Assembly: GCA_903932425.1 (NCBI GenBank)
Contig: CAIZGG010000139.1
Span: forward strand, 1 to 32,723
Length of the DNA stretch: 32,723 nt
Direction of reading: 5' to 3'
DNA from: an uncultured beta proteobacterium
Lineage (GTDB): Bacteria; Pseudomonadota; Gammaproteobacteria; Burkholderiales; Burkholderiaceae_B
The notes beneath the pieces are model-generated. The model had not been told where the DNA came from. It did no database searches and was given only the letters and a program-made list of their open reading frames with translations. This document shows positions 1-8,109 of the stretch, piece by piece; within the stretch, counting starts at the first letter, position 1; every line of letters begins with the position of its first letter. Position numbers and translations under genes: made by a program.

Positions 1-443
1 AACAGCACATCGATATTTTGTCGGCACGTTTTGTGTTGCAACCTGATCGCTTTGATGTGGTCGTGGCTTCGAATTTGTTTGGCGATATCTTGTCGGACTT
101 GGGCCCGGCTTGTACCGGTACGATTGGCTTGGCACCTTCGGCAAACCTGAATCCCGATCGTAAGTTTCCATCACTGTTTGAACCCGTGCATGGTTCAGCA
201 CCTGACATCTACGGCAAAAAAATCGCCAACCCTGTCGCCATGATCTGGTCGGGCGCCTTGATGCTTGAGTATCTTGGTCTTGGCTTGCCTGAAGCAGACC
301 AAAAGTCATACCTTGACGCGCACAACGCAATCGTCAAAGCCATCGAAGAAATCTTGGTCACTGGCCCGCACACACCAGACTTGGGCGGCAAAGCGCACAC
401 GCACGATATGGGTGAAGCGATTAGCAAGCTTTTGGCGAAGTAA
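1..443 (+). CDS. Tartrate dehydrogenase / D-malate dehydrogenase family, 3' part only
   Basis: C-terminal part of an NAD-dependent beta-decarboxylating dehydrogenase of the isopropylmalate/isocitrate family. The reading frame is open from base 3, so the gene starts before the window; the ATG-less start at 18 in the ORF track is an artefact of the cut. The segments FDVVVASNLFGDILSDLG and SLFEPVHGSAPDIYGK are the metal- and NAD-binding region of this family, and the wording fits the tartrate/D-malate branch (TtuC/DmlA) better than LeuB. The likely role is oxidation, with or without decarboxylation, of tartrate or D-malate in the cytoplasm. It precedes a Bug binding protein, a sugar-acid dehydratase and an aldolase on the same strand, which supports a hydroxy-acid catabolic role over leucine synthesis. 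The exact substrate cannot be fixed from the fragment. Confidence 0.85.
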   Translation, partial: QHIDILSARFVLQPDRFDVVVASNLFGDILSDLGPACTGTIGLAPSANLNPDRKFPSLFEPVHGSAPDIYGKKIANPVAMIWSGALMLEYLGLGLPEADQKSYLDAHNAIVKAIEEILVTGPHTPDLGGKAHTHDMGEAISKLLAK

Positions 444-469
444 GCCTTTAGTCATGCAAGTACGTTAGA

Positions 470-531
470 ACCGTTGCAAAACAACGGTGACTGTCTAAGT
501 CAGAAACGACTGCGCCTGTTGTGCGCAGTCG
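470..531. repeat. Two consecutive hairpins between the dehydrogenase and Bug genes
   Basis: Within the 158-base gap after the dehydrogenase there are two perfect inverted repeats. The first is ACCGTTG/CAACGGT (470-488, 5-nt loop) and the second is CGACTGCGC/GCGCAGTCG (507-531, 7-nt loop). Neither is followed by a T-run, so they are not textbook intrinsic terminators. They may be mRNA-stabilising or partial-termination structures between operon segments. No clear promoter was recognised in the rest of the gap. Confidence 0.5.
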
Positions 532-601
532 CACAAGCAAGACGTTTAAGCACGCTTCGTACACATAAACGAGGCTGTTCTTTCTAATAAATGAGACAAC
601 A

Positions 602-1600
602 ATGACACAAGCCGCGCGCCTGAACACCCGACGTCAATTGATTTTAGGTAGCCTAGGCGCCGCGGTCAGCACCGCGCTGCCGACTGCTTTTGCACAAGCG
701 ACGGCTTTCCCTACTCGCGCGATTACTTTTATTTGCCCTTGGCCCGCTGGTGGCACAGGCGATGTCACGATGCGCGTCTTAGCGCAAGTGGCCTCGCGCG
801 AATTGAGTCAACCTGTCGTGGTCGAAAACAGAGTGGGCGCTGCGGGCATGATCGGTGCAAAGGCCTTGGCCTCTGCAAAACCCGATGGCTACACCATCGG
901 ACAACTCGCGATTTCGGTTACGCGTTTTGCACAATTAGGCATGGTGCAAATCGACCCACTTAAAGACTACAGTTTTTTAGCGATGGCCTCGGCACAGACC
1001 TTTGGGATTGTGGTTCAACCAGCTTCGCCCTTTAAAAATTTGCTTGAGATGGTGGCGTTTGCGAAAGCGAATCCAGACAAACTCACCTACGCGACTTCAG
1101 GCGTCGGTGGTCAGACGCACGTTGGGATGGAAGAGTTTGCCTTGGCTGCGGGCATCAAGCTTAGACACGTTCCTTATAAAGGCGGCGCACCTGCTTTACA
1201 GGGCTTGTTAGGCGGTCAAGTAGATATGCTGGCTGATTCAAGCTCTTGGTCTGCGCTGGTCGAAGCGAAAAAGCTTTTGTTGTTAGCCACGTGGGGGGCA
1301 GAGCGCTTGCCACGCTTTAAAGAAGTACCAACACTTAAAGAGTTAGGTTTTGGCGTGGTCAATGATGCGCCCAATGGTGTGGCAGCACCCGCAGGCCTTG
1401 AGCCCGCGATTGAGAAAAAGCTAGCGGCGGCCGTTGCAGTCGCGGTCAACAGCCCCGAATTTAAAGCTGCTTGCGAAAAAATCGATGCGCCAGTGATCTT
1501 TCTGGATCCGGCGCAATATCGGCAATATGTGATCGAAAATTATAAAAAAGAAACAATTCTGATTGAAAAGCTGCAGCTTAAAAAGCTGCTTGAGGGTTAA
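602..1600 (+). CDS. Bug/TctC-family periplasmic binding protein, Tat-type signal
   Basis: A 332-aa solute-binding protein of the Bug (TctC) family, which binds carboxylates or similar small molecules in the periplasm. The N-terminus NTRRQLILGSLGAA followed by a hydrophobic stretch and AFAQA looks like a twin-arginine signal with a cleavage site near residue 32. The mature part starts with the family pattern FPTRAITFICPWPAGGTGD and contains VVENRVGAAGMIG and KPDGYTI, both typical of Bug proteins. It lies between the dehydrogenase fragment and the dehydratase, ending 4 bases before the next gene, so it probably delivers the substrate of this operon. No TctA/TctB membrane genes are nearby. Only a weak ribosome site (GAGAC) precedes the ATG. 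Confidence 0.93.
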   Translation: MTQAARLNTRRQLILGSLGAAVSTALPTAFAQATAFPTRAITFICPWPAGGTGDVTMRVLAQVASRELSQPVVVENRVGAAGMIGAKALASAKPDGYTIGQLAISVTRFAQLGMVQIDPLKDYSFLAMASAQTFGIVVQPASPFKNLLEMVAFAKANPDKLTYATSGVGGQTHVGMEEFALAAGIKLRHVPYKGGAPALQGLLGGQVDMLADSSSWSALVEAKKLLLLATWGAERLPRFKEVPTLKELGFGVVNDAPNGVAAPAGLEPAIEKKLAAAVAVAVNSPEFKAACEKIDAPVIFLDPAQYRQYVIENYKKETILIEKLQLKKLLEG

Positions 1601-1604
1601 GACG

Positions 1605-3131
1605 ATGGGTGTTGCCTTGATTCGTCTTCATCCTAAGGATAACGTTCTGATTGCACGCGAGCCGTTAACACTTGGCGCGCAGGTAAACGTGGATGGCGTG
1701 AGCTTGAAGGTGAGGGCGCAAGTCCCCGCCGGTCATAAGATCGCGGCCCGCAAAATCACTGCCAACGAAATCGTTTTGAAGTACGACACCCCAATCGGTG
1801 TCGCGACGCGCGACATCGAACCTGGTGAACATGTGCATAGCCATAATATTGCCTTGGCCGAGTTTCATCATCAACCTGACTTTGGTCGCGATGTGGTGCC
1901 GGTGCAATACGTGCCGCTTGAGCAACGCGCGACTTTCATGGGCATTGTGCGTGCAGATGGTCGAGTCGCCACGCGAAACTTTATTGGGATTATGTCGTCA
2001 GTCAATTGCTCGTCGACGGCAATCCGGCGTATTGCAGATTGGTTTACACCTGAGCGCCTGGCAGACTATCCAAACGTAGATGGAGTGGTGGCGTTTGCCC
2101 AAACCACGGGGTGTGGGATGTCAACGCCAAGCTTGCACTTTGATGTGCTGCGACGCACGTTGGCGGGCTATGCCACCCATCCAAACTTAGCCGGGGTCTT
2201 GATCGTTGGACTTGGCTGCGAACGTAACCAAGTGGCTGACTTGGTGGCCTCGCAAGGCTTAGAAAAGTCAGACACGTTACACACGCTGGTGATGCAAGAG
2301 GAGGGCGGTACGCGCGCCACGATCGAGGCGGGTGTTGCGGCCATTCAGTCGATGTTGCCGCGTGCGAATGCGGTCAAACGCGAACCTGTTAGCGCAAGCC
2401 ATATCAAGATTGGCCTTGAATGCGGTGGTTCGGATGGTTTTTCGGGGATTACTGCGAACCCAGCACTGGGCGCCGCAATGGATATTTTGGTGCGCCATGG
2501 TGGTACTGCGATTTTGTCAGAGACGCCCGAGATTCATGGCGTTGAACACATGCTGACACGCCGTGCAATCAGTGCCGAGGTTGGCCAGAAATTATTAGAC
2601 CGTATCGCCTGGTGGGAAGAGTACACACGCGGACAACACGGTCAGTTCAATGGTGTGGTGGCGCCCGGTAATCAAGCGGGCGGTTTAGCCAACATCTTTG
2701 AAAAATCGTTGGGGTCAGCCATGAAAGGCGGCAGCACACCCTTGCAACAAGTGTACGAGTACGCAGAGCAGATCACTGAGCCAGGTTTTGTGTTTATGGA
2801 TTCGCCCGGTTACGACCCGTGCGCGGTGACGGGGCAGATTGCCAGCGGCGCAAACTTGATTTGCTTTACGACGGGCAGGGGCTCGATGTTTGGTTCGAAG
2901 CCTGCGCCCACAATTAAGTTGGCATCAAACACACCGATGTTTACCCGTCTTGAAGAAGACATGGATATTAACTGTGGCAAGATTTTGGATGGCCTGCTGG
3001 ATGTGCAACAGATGGGCCAAGAGATCTTTGAACATATCTTGCGCACAGCCTCAGGTGAAAAATCAAAGAGTGAATTACTCAATTTAGGCGATAACGAATT
3101 TGTGCCGTGGCACTTAGGGATCGTGAGTTAA
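1605..3131 (+). CDS. UxaA-family altronate/galactarate-type dehydratase
   Basis: About 508 aa, full length for the altronate dehydratase / galactarate dehydratase family, which removes water from sugar acids to give 2-keto-3-deoxy acids and generally needs Fe2+. The N-terminal part (about residues 5-85) is a SAF-type domain with GEHVHSHNIAL. The catalytic part follows with GLGCERNQ, GLECGGSDGFSGITANP, SPGYDPCAVTGQIASGAN and GSMFGSKPAPTIKL. I choose the ATG at 1605, four bases after the Bug stop and behind GAGGG, rather than the upstream start at 1563, which would overlap the Bug gene and add 14 unrelated residues. An HpcH/HpaI aldolase follows, which would cleave the keto-acid product. The sugar acid itself is not determined. 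Confidence 0.9.
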   Translation: MGVALIRLHPKDNVLIAREPLTLGAQVNVDGVSLKVRAQVPAGHKIAARKITANEIVLKYDTPIGVATRDIEPGEHVHSHNIALAEFHHQPDFGRDVVPVQYVPLEQRATFMGIVRADGRVATRNFIGIMSSVNCSSTAIRRIADWFTPERLADYPNVDGVVAFAQTTGCGMSTPSLHFDVLRRTLAGYATHPNLAGVLIVGLGCERNQVADLVASQGLEKSDTLHTLVMQEEGGTRATIEAGVAAIQSMLPRANAVKREPVSASHIKIGLECGGSDGFSGITANPALGAAMDILVRHGGTAILSETPEIHGVEHMLTRRAISAEVGQKLLDRIAWWEEYTRGQHGQFNGVVAPGNQAGGLANIFEKSLGSAMKGGSTPLQQVYEYAEQITEPGFVFMDSPGYDPCAVTGQIASGANLICFTTGRGSMFGSKPAPTIKLASNTPMFTRLEEDMDINCGKILDGLLDVQQMGQEIFEHILRTASGEKSKSELLNLGDNEFVPWHLGIVS

Positions 3132-3151
3132 AAATTAATAGGAGCAACACC

Positions 3152-3916
3152 ATGCCTGATTACACCAACCGTTTTAAACAATCACTGAAAGCTGGGAAAC
3201 CAAACATTGGTTTGTGGATTTCGATCCCAGATGCGTTCACTACCGAAGTCTGTGCGACAGCAGAGTTTGACTGGATGTTGCTTGATGGCGAACACACGCC
3301 AACGGATCCGTTGACGATCATGTCGCAATTGCAAGCCTGTGCTGCGTACAACACGCAGGCAGTTGCTCGTCCGCCGATTGGTGAAACGCACTTGATCAAG
3401 CAGTTGCTTGATTTAGGGGTGCAAAGCCTGCTGATCCCCATGGTGGATACAGCCGAGCAGGCTGCTGAGTTGGTGAAGGCGGTGCGTTATCCGCCCCACG
3501 GGATTCGCGGCGTGGGCTACGGCTCGGCGCGCGTGTCGCGTTGGGACTCGCGTAAAGATTACGTGAAGGGCGCTAATGACGAGATCTGTTTGCTTGTGCA
3601 AGTTGAAACACAAACTGGGTTGAATAATCTTGAAGCGATCTGCGCGGTTGAAGGTGTAGATGGCGTATTTTTAGGCCCTTCAGATTTGTCTGCTGCGCTC
3701 GGTCACTTGGGTAATCCAGGCCATCCTGATGTGGTCAGCACAATTGAGAAATCGATTGCAGTGATTTTGAAACACAAAAAAGCAGCCGGGATTTTGACGC
3801 CAGATCGCGCGCTTGCCAAACGTTATCTTGAACTTGGTTGCACCTTTGTTGCGGTGGGAGCTGATGCGCGAGTGTTGGCACTTGGCGTTCGTGAACTGCG
3901 GTCAGCGTTTAAATAA
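3152..3916 (+). CDS. HpcH/HpaI-family class II aldolase
   Basis: A 254-aa metal-dependent aldolase of the HpcH/HpaI family (2-keto-3-deoxy-acid, 4-hydroxy-2-oxoacid or 5-keto-4-deoxyglucarate aldolases), which release pyruvate and an aldehyde. Visible family marks are WMLLDGEHTP, YPPHGIRGVGYG, the metal-binding glutamate region LLVQVETQTG and VDGVFLGPSDLSAALGH, which carries the metal-binding aspartate. The start at 3152 has a good AGGAG site; the longer ORF from 3107 overlaps the dehydratase end and is rejected. The gene follows the dehydratase by 20 bases, so the two probably act in sequence: dehydration, then retro-aldol cleavage. GarL or RhmA-like specificity is possible but cannot be told apart here. 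Confidence 0.9.
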   Translation: MPDYTNRFKQSLKAGKPNIGLWISIPDAFTTEVCATAEFDWMLLDGEHTPTDPLTIMSQLQACAAYNTQAVARPPIGETHLIKQLLDLGVQSLLIPMVDTAEQAAELVKAVRYPPHGIRGVGYGSARVSRWDSRKDYVKGANDEICLLVQVETQTGLNNLEAICAVEGVDGVFLGPSDLSAALGHLGNPGHPDVVSTIEKSIAVILKHKKAAGILTPDRALAKRYLELGCTFVAVGADARVLALGVRELRSAFK

Positions 3917-3935
3917 TACACGCGGTCGTTTCGGT

Positions 3936-3980
3936 TTGATCTGACGAAAAGCCGCGCAGGTTAGCGGATCGTCAGATCAA
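3936..3980. terminator. Long hairpin between convergent genes, possible terminator
   Basis: A perfect 12-bp inverted repeat, TTGATCTGACGA/TCGTCAGATCAA, encloses 21 bases that can pair again through CCGC/GCGG. It lies between the 3' end of the aldolase gene (plus) and the 3' end of the PanE-like gene (minus). There is no clear T-run on either strand. It may end transcription from both sides or block exonucleases. Confidence 0.5.
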
Positions 3981-4043
3981 GTCATCTCAGAAATACTGCG
4001 AGCCCGATACTCATACTGCCAGACCAGCTTTTCTTGTCGTTGA

Positions 4044-5036
4044 TCAGGTTCGTGCTGCGGCTTCATCCATCAATTGTTGATTCAAGCCGCGTAGCAATAC
4101 CAACATGAGTTCGCAACGCGGCACGCTGATATTGTGCTGGCGTGCAAACTCAACCACCTGACCCAAGATGGCGTCGTGTTCAAGTGAACGCCCAGCCATC
4201 ACGTCTTGCAGCATCGAAGCAGTGTTTGAGCCGGGGCGTTTTCTCGGTGCGACTAACTCTTCGAGGTCAACCTTGCCGCGTAAATCTGTGCCGCAGGCTA
4301 AGGCGACTTCTAAGACTTCAAGCATGACCTTGCAGCGTTCTGCACGCACTTCTGGGCTGGCTGTCATCTTTGCCGTTGGCAAGCGCGTCAGGGCTGCCAC
4401 AGGATTCAAGCCGCAATTGATCAGCAGCTTGTGCCAAATGTCGTATCTCAGATCCGTCGCTGCCACACCATTGATATTGGCGGCCTGAAAGGCCTGAACC
4501 AAACGATCAACACGAGGCGAGGGTGCGCTATCGGGTTCACCAAACACCCAACGGTCGCCCATCGCGGTTTTGATGACGCCGGGCTCGATCACTTCATTGG
4601 GTGAGTAAATCACGCAGCCTAACGAGCGATCCTTCAAACGCGACCAAAGCTCGCCACCTGGGTCGACGCATTCAAGATGCTCTTGGGCGTTGCTCGTGCC
4701 TTTGTTCCACCACCAGGGGATCCCGTTGACGGCAAACACCGCCACGCCATCCTTGGCCAACAAACGCTCAATGGCAGCCGCTGCGCCGGGCAAGGCTTGT
4801 GCCTTTAAGGTCACTAGAACCACATCTTGAGGCGGCAGCGAGGCCGGGTCATCGGTGGCGGCAAATGGGCGGCCGGTGTAGATTTCTTCACCCCGAAACA
4901 CCTTCAAGCCATTTTGCTGAATCGCCCGCAAATGCGCGCCGCGCGCGACCAACGATACCTCGTCATGGCCAGCCGTAATCAACCGCGCCGCCAAATGACC
5001 ACCTACAGCACCCGCACCGTAAATACAAATCTTCAT
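4044..5036 (-). CDS. Ketopantoate reductase family (PanE/ApbA)
   Basis: A 330-aa cytoplasmic oxidoreductase of the PanE/ApbA family. The N-terminal Rossmann motif is MKICIYGAGAVGGHLAARL (GxGxxG at residues 7-12). The C-terminal helical domain has the typical Lys/Asn catalytic region WHKLLINCGLNPVAALTRL. True PanE reduces 2-dehydropantoate to pantoate with NADPH, but catabolic operons of Burkholderiales often carry paralogues with other 2-keto-acid substrates. This one stands alone, convergent with the sugar-acid operon, so its substrate is uncertain. It begins 170 bases from the terminator-bearing gap at its 5' side, where an AT-rich stretch could hold its promoter. No panE symbol is given for that reason. 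Confidence 0.85.
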   Translation of the reverse strand: MKICIYGAGAVGGHLAARLITAGHDEVSLVARGAHLRAIQQNGLKVFRGEEIYTGRPFAATDDPASLPPQDVVLVTLKAQALPGAAAAIERLLAKDGVAVFAVNGIPWWWNKGTSNAQEHLECVDPGGELWSRLKDRSLGCVIYSPNEVIEPGVIKTAMGDRWVFGEPDSAPSPRVDRLVQAFQAANINGVAATDLRYDIWHKLLINCGLNPVAALTRLPTAKMTASPEVRAERCKVMLEVLEVALACGTDLRGKVDLEELVAPRKRPGSNTASMLQDVMAGRSLEHDAILGQVVEFARQHNISVPRCELMLVLLRGLNQQLMDEAAART

Positions 5037-5154
5037 GAATCAACCTAAGTCAGCAAAAGAACCAAGCCTCGCATTATCCGGCTGGCGGTATATCACGCAA
5101 GTCGTAAAAACATTACTTTACATAATATACATTATGCGTATTATCCTAATGGAT

Positions 5155-5194
5155 AAAAAGGGCATTTGCACTTGCTTTCGCAATACAAATGCCC
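5155..5194 (-). terminator. Intrinsic terminator of the CoA-catabolic operon
   Basis: Read on the minus strand, GGGCATTTG and CAAATGCCC form a 9-bp stem, extended by TTGC/GCAA inside, and are followed directly by TTTTT. It lies 11 bases past the stop of the crotonase gene, the last gene of the minus-strand operon. This is the clearest rho-independent terminator in the left half of the window. The rest of the 169-base gap (5037-5154) is AT-rich and probably contains the promoter of the PanE-like gene. Confidence 0.87.
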
Positions 5195-5205
5195 TCGCAA
5201 TCTAT

Positions 5206-6006
5206 TTAATTACCCGTGAACTTTGGCGGACGTTTTTCTGAAAATGCCAGAATTGCCTCTTTGTAATCTTGTGTCGTTTGCACCAACGCTTGATTGGCTG
5301 CCGCCATATCCAACGAAGTATGTAACGGCACGTGTTGCGAATCACGAATCAGGCGTTTGCTCGCACGCGAAGATTGCACAGGATGCGCAGCAATCCGTTG
5401 TGCAAGCTTTCGCGCCTCGACCATCAGATCGGCGTCGTCGACCACCTTTGACACCAAGCCAATCTTAGCTGCTTCCTCGCCATCAATAAAGTCGCCCGTA
5501 AAGGTCATTTCGTAGGCCTTTGAAAGACCGACCGCACGGGGCAAAAACCAGGCACCGCCGTCACCTGATAACAAGCCTACGCGCAAAAAGCTTTCACCAA
5601 ACTTGGCGTTGCGTGCGGCGATACGAATATCGCACATGGTCGCCAGGTCAAGCCCGGCACCGATTGCGGCCCCGTTGACGGCTGCAATAGATGGGGCTTC
5701 AAGGTTATACAAGGCCAAAGGGATCCGCTGAATCCCTTCTTGATAAAACCGACGCACTTCAGTCGGCGTTTTAGGTTTGTTGTCGGTGGCGCGATCTTTC
5801 ATCTTTTTTACGTTGCCGCCAGATGAAAAGCCCTCGCCCGCGCCCGTCAAAATGACGCAACCCACCGACAAATCGGCGTTGATACGTGCCACATGGGCAA
5901 CGATGGCCTCAATAATAGCTGGCGATAACGCGTTGCGGGTATCGGGTTCATTCAAGGTTAGTGTGACAACACCACCATCCTGCTCATAGGTCACTGCATC
6001 AGTCAT
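5206..6006 (-). CDS. Enoyl-CoA hydratase/isomerase (crotonase family)
   Basis: A 266-aa crotonase-fold protein, normal length for the family. Segments for the oxyanion hole are visible: EGFSSGGNVKKM and VNGAAIGAGLDLATMCDI. The catalytic region FGESFLRVGLLSGDGGAWFLPR follows. These enzymes act on CoA thioesters, usually adding water to an enoyl-CoA. It is the last gene of a minus-strand operon with an acyl-CoA dehydrogenase, a CoA-transferase and two Bug proteins, and starts 9 bases after the upstream Bug gene. With the dehydrogenase it would give two steps of a beta-oxidation-like route. The substrate is unknown. Confidence 0.9.
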   Translation of the reverse strand: MTDAVTYEQDGGVVTLTLNEPDTRNALSPAIIEAIVAHVARINADLSVGCVILTGAGEGFSSGGNVKKMKDRATDNKPKTPTEVRRFYQEGIQRIPLALYNLEAPSIAAVNGAAIGAGLDLATMCDIRIAARNAKFGESFLRVGLLSGDGGAWFLPRAVGLSKAYEMTFTGDFIDGEEAAKIGLVSKVVDDADLMVEARKLAQRIAAHPVQSSRASKRLIRDSQHVPLHTSLDMAAANQALVQTTQDYKEAILAFSEKRPPKFTGN

Positions 6007-6015
6007 CTTAAAATC

Positions 6016-6984
6016 CTACTTTGAAAGTGATTCTTTTTTGATCGCGTCTTGCCAGCGGGTAGTTTCTGTTGCGATATGGTTCTTCAAATCGTCTGCGCTA
6101 CCCATTTTGACTGCCGTCGCAAAACCGGCAAGGCGGTCTTGCATCGCCTGCGTCTTTAGCGCCGTATTCACGCTTGTGTTGAGCTTGGCCACGATCTCAG
6201 CGGGGATCCCCGCTGGGCCTAACAAAAAGAACGAAATGTCAGGCGTCATGGTTGGAAAACCGGCTTCGATGGCGGTTGGGACATCAGGCAGCGCACTCAG
6301 ACGTTTTTCACCTGTCACCGCAAGCACGGTCACTTTGCCGCCTTTCGCGAGCGGCAGCACCGAGGCTGACGTTGTAATCCACAACTGGATACGCCCTGCC
6401 AACACGTCAACCTGCGCGTCTGAAGTGGCCTTGTACGGCACCATCACCATGTCGACATCAGCGCCAGCTTTGAACATGGCGCCCAAAAAGGCAGACATGC
6501 TGCCATTTGGGCCGTTGTAATTCATCTCACCAGGTTTGGCTTTGGCCAGGGCAGCCAATTCTTTCAGTGTTTTTGCAGGGACGCTAGGCGGCACCGACAG
6601 CACGTACGGTAAGCCCGCTACAAAAGCAATCGGCGTGAAATCTTTCGACATGTTGGTTCGAATCGTGTTCGAGACCTGATAAATAATGCTGCTCGTGCTC
6701 GTTAGAATGATCGTATAGCCATCCGGTTTGGCCTGGGCAACATAATCCATCGCAATGTTACCGGTCGCGCCCGCTTTGTTCTCAACGACAAACGTCATGC
6801 CTAATTGTTCGGTGAGTCGCTGCCCTATTTCACGCGCAATCATGTCATTGCCGCTACCTGGGCCATAGGGCACGATGATCGTCACTGGCTTGCTCGGATA
6901 AGGTTGAGCCGATACGTTCGTGCCCGCCAAACCGCTGAGCACACAGAAAAAAAGAACAGCACAAGCACGTATATTCATTTTCAT
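6016..6984 (-). CDS. Bug/TctC-family periplasmic binding protein
   Basis: A 322-aa binding protein with a Sec-type signal peptide (MKMNIRACAVLFFCVLSGLAGTNVSA, cleavage near residue 26) and the family opening QPYPSKPVTIIVPYGPGSGNDM. VVENKAGATGNIAMDYVA and KPDGYTI confirm the Bug family. A GGAG ribosome site precedes the ATG on the minus strand. It sits between another Bug gene and the crotonase in the CoA-catabolic operon and is probably a receptor for the pathway substrate or for a related acid. The 142-base gap on its 5' side could hold an internal promoter. Confidence 0.93.
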   Translation of the reverse strand: MKMNIRACAVLFFCVLSGLAGTNVSAQPYPSKPVTIIVPYGPGSGNDMIAREIGQRLTEQLGMTFVVENKAGATGNIAMDYVAQAKPDGYTIILTSTSSIIYQVSNTIRTNMSKDFTPIAFVAGLPYVLSVPPSVPAKTLKELAALAKAKPGEMNYNGPNGSMSAFLGAMFKAGADVDMVMVPYKATSDAQVDVLAGRIQLWITTSASVLPLAKGGKVTVLAVTGEKRLSALPDVPTAIEAGFPTMTPDISFFLLGPAGIPAEIVAKLNTSVNTALKTQAMQDRLAGFATAVKMGSADDLKNHIATETTRWQDAIKKESLSK

Positions 6985-7016
6985 GGTGTCTCCTGATTAT
7001 TTTTTTTATATAAAGG

Positions 7017-7037
7017 ATCGTACAAAACTTCTACGAT
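7017..7037. repeat. Small inverted repeat upstream of the Bug gene
   Basis: ATCGTA and TACGAT are separated by 9 bases in the AT-rich 142-base gap between the two Bug genes of the operon. The size and position, about 35 bases ahead of the start of the downstream Bug gene, would fit an operator for a dimeric regulator. The element is short and could be chance. Confidence 0.3.
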
Positions 7038-7126
7038 TTAAATCTATTGCTGTGCAAACCATACCTACTCTTGCCTCGCTGCGCAATACTCGCTCGCCCG
7101 ATTGACAGTGACGCCAGAATAGCTTT

Positions 7127-8098
7127 TTACTTGGGCTCTAAGCCGGCCTCTTTTGCAATCTTCGAAAAGCGCGCAATTTCTTCAAGTTGATAGCGCCTCA
7201 TTTGTTCGGCGTTATACGGCAGCAGTTCGACCAACACCTGATCGGCGTACTCTTTGGCCACCGGTGCAGCTAGAACAGTTTGCAGCGCGTCTTCTAGTTT
7301 TTTAGTAATCGGCTCAGGTGTATCACTGCGCACGTAAAATGAGGTCCAGGTGTAGTTAGTGAAATCTGGAAAGCCACTTTCAGCAACCGTCGGTACCTCA
7401 GGAAAATCTGGATGCCGCTTATCCGAAGACAACGCCAAGGCTCTGAATTTGCCGGACTTCAGCAAGGGTACCGCGCCGTTAAAGCTGATAATCCCAAAAT
7501 CAAGCTGATTACCGAGCAGGCTTACCATGATTTCGCCTGCACCTTTGTAGGCGATATTCTCAAACTTCACACCCGCAACATTCGCCAACCAGGCCAGTGA
7601 CAACTGGTACCCAAGCGCATAGGTTCCGCCGTTCAAGGGCACCGGCGATGCCTTGGCTGCGGCAAGCAAGTCGGTAAAGCCTTTGTACTTAGAATCTTTC
7701 GCGACAACAATCACGTTGACACCGCGTGTCAAGCCACCAATCGGCTTGAAGTCTTTGACGGCGTCGTACGAAAGTTCTTTGAGCATGATCGGGTTCACCG
7801 CCATCAGCGAGTTACTACCCATCAAAATCGTATAGCCATCGGCTGGCGCCGCTTTGACCGTGTTCATCGCTAACATTCCGGACGCGCCGGTTTTGTTTTC
7901 AACTAAAAAACTTTGGCCGAGATGTTTAGCGAGCAAATCTCCAAAAAAACGCGAGGCGTGATCGGCCCCGCTACCCGCTGAAAATGGCACGATGACTTTG
8001 ACAGGGCGCGTTGGGTAATCAGATTTTTGCGCATGGCCGGCACTGACCCAAAGGGCCAAAAACAGTGCCAGCCAAACCTTAGATAAAACACGTTTCAT
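7127..8098 (-). CDS. Bug/TctC-family periplasmic binding protein
   Basis: A 323-aa binding protein with a signal peptide (MKRVLSKVWLALFLALWVSAGHAQ, cleavage near residue 23). The mature part begins with the Bug pattern SDYPTRPVKVIVPFSAGSGAD and contains FLVENKTGASGMLAMNTV and ADGYTI. It follows the CoA-transferase by 11 bases on the minus strand, so it is almost surely co-transcribed with it. Two Bug genes in a row with different sequences suggest two ligands or a divergent duplication. No membrane permease subunits are present in the window. Confidence 0.93.
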   Translation of the reverse strand: MKRVLSKVWLALFLALWVSAGHAQKSDYPTRPVKVIVPFSAGSGADHASRFFGDLLAKHLGQSFLVENKTGASGMLAMNTVKAAPADGYTILMGSNSLMAVNPIMLKELSYDAVKDFKPIGGLTRGVNVIVVAKDSKYKGFTDLLAAAKASPVPLNGGTYALGYQLSLAWLANVAGVKFENIAYKGAGEIMVSLLGNQLDFGIISFNGAVPLLKSGKFRALALSSDKRHPDFPEVPTVAESGFPDFTNYTWTSFYVRSDTPEPITKKLEDALQTVLAAPVAKEYADQVLVELLPYNAEQMRRYQLEEIARFSKIAKEAGLEPK

Positions 8099-8109
8099 CG
8101 CAAAACGCC

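Noticed and set aside
3107-3151. Longer aldolase start from the ORF track
   Set aside because: It overlaps the dehydratase gene; the ATG at 3152 has an AGGAG site and matches family length.
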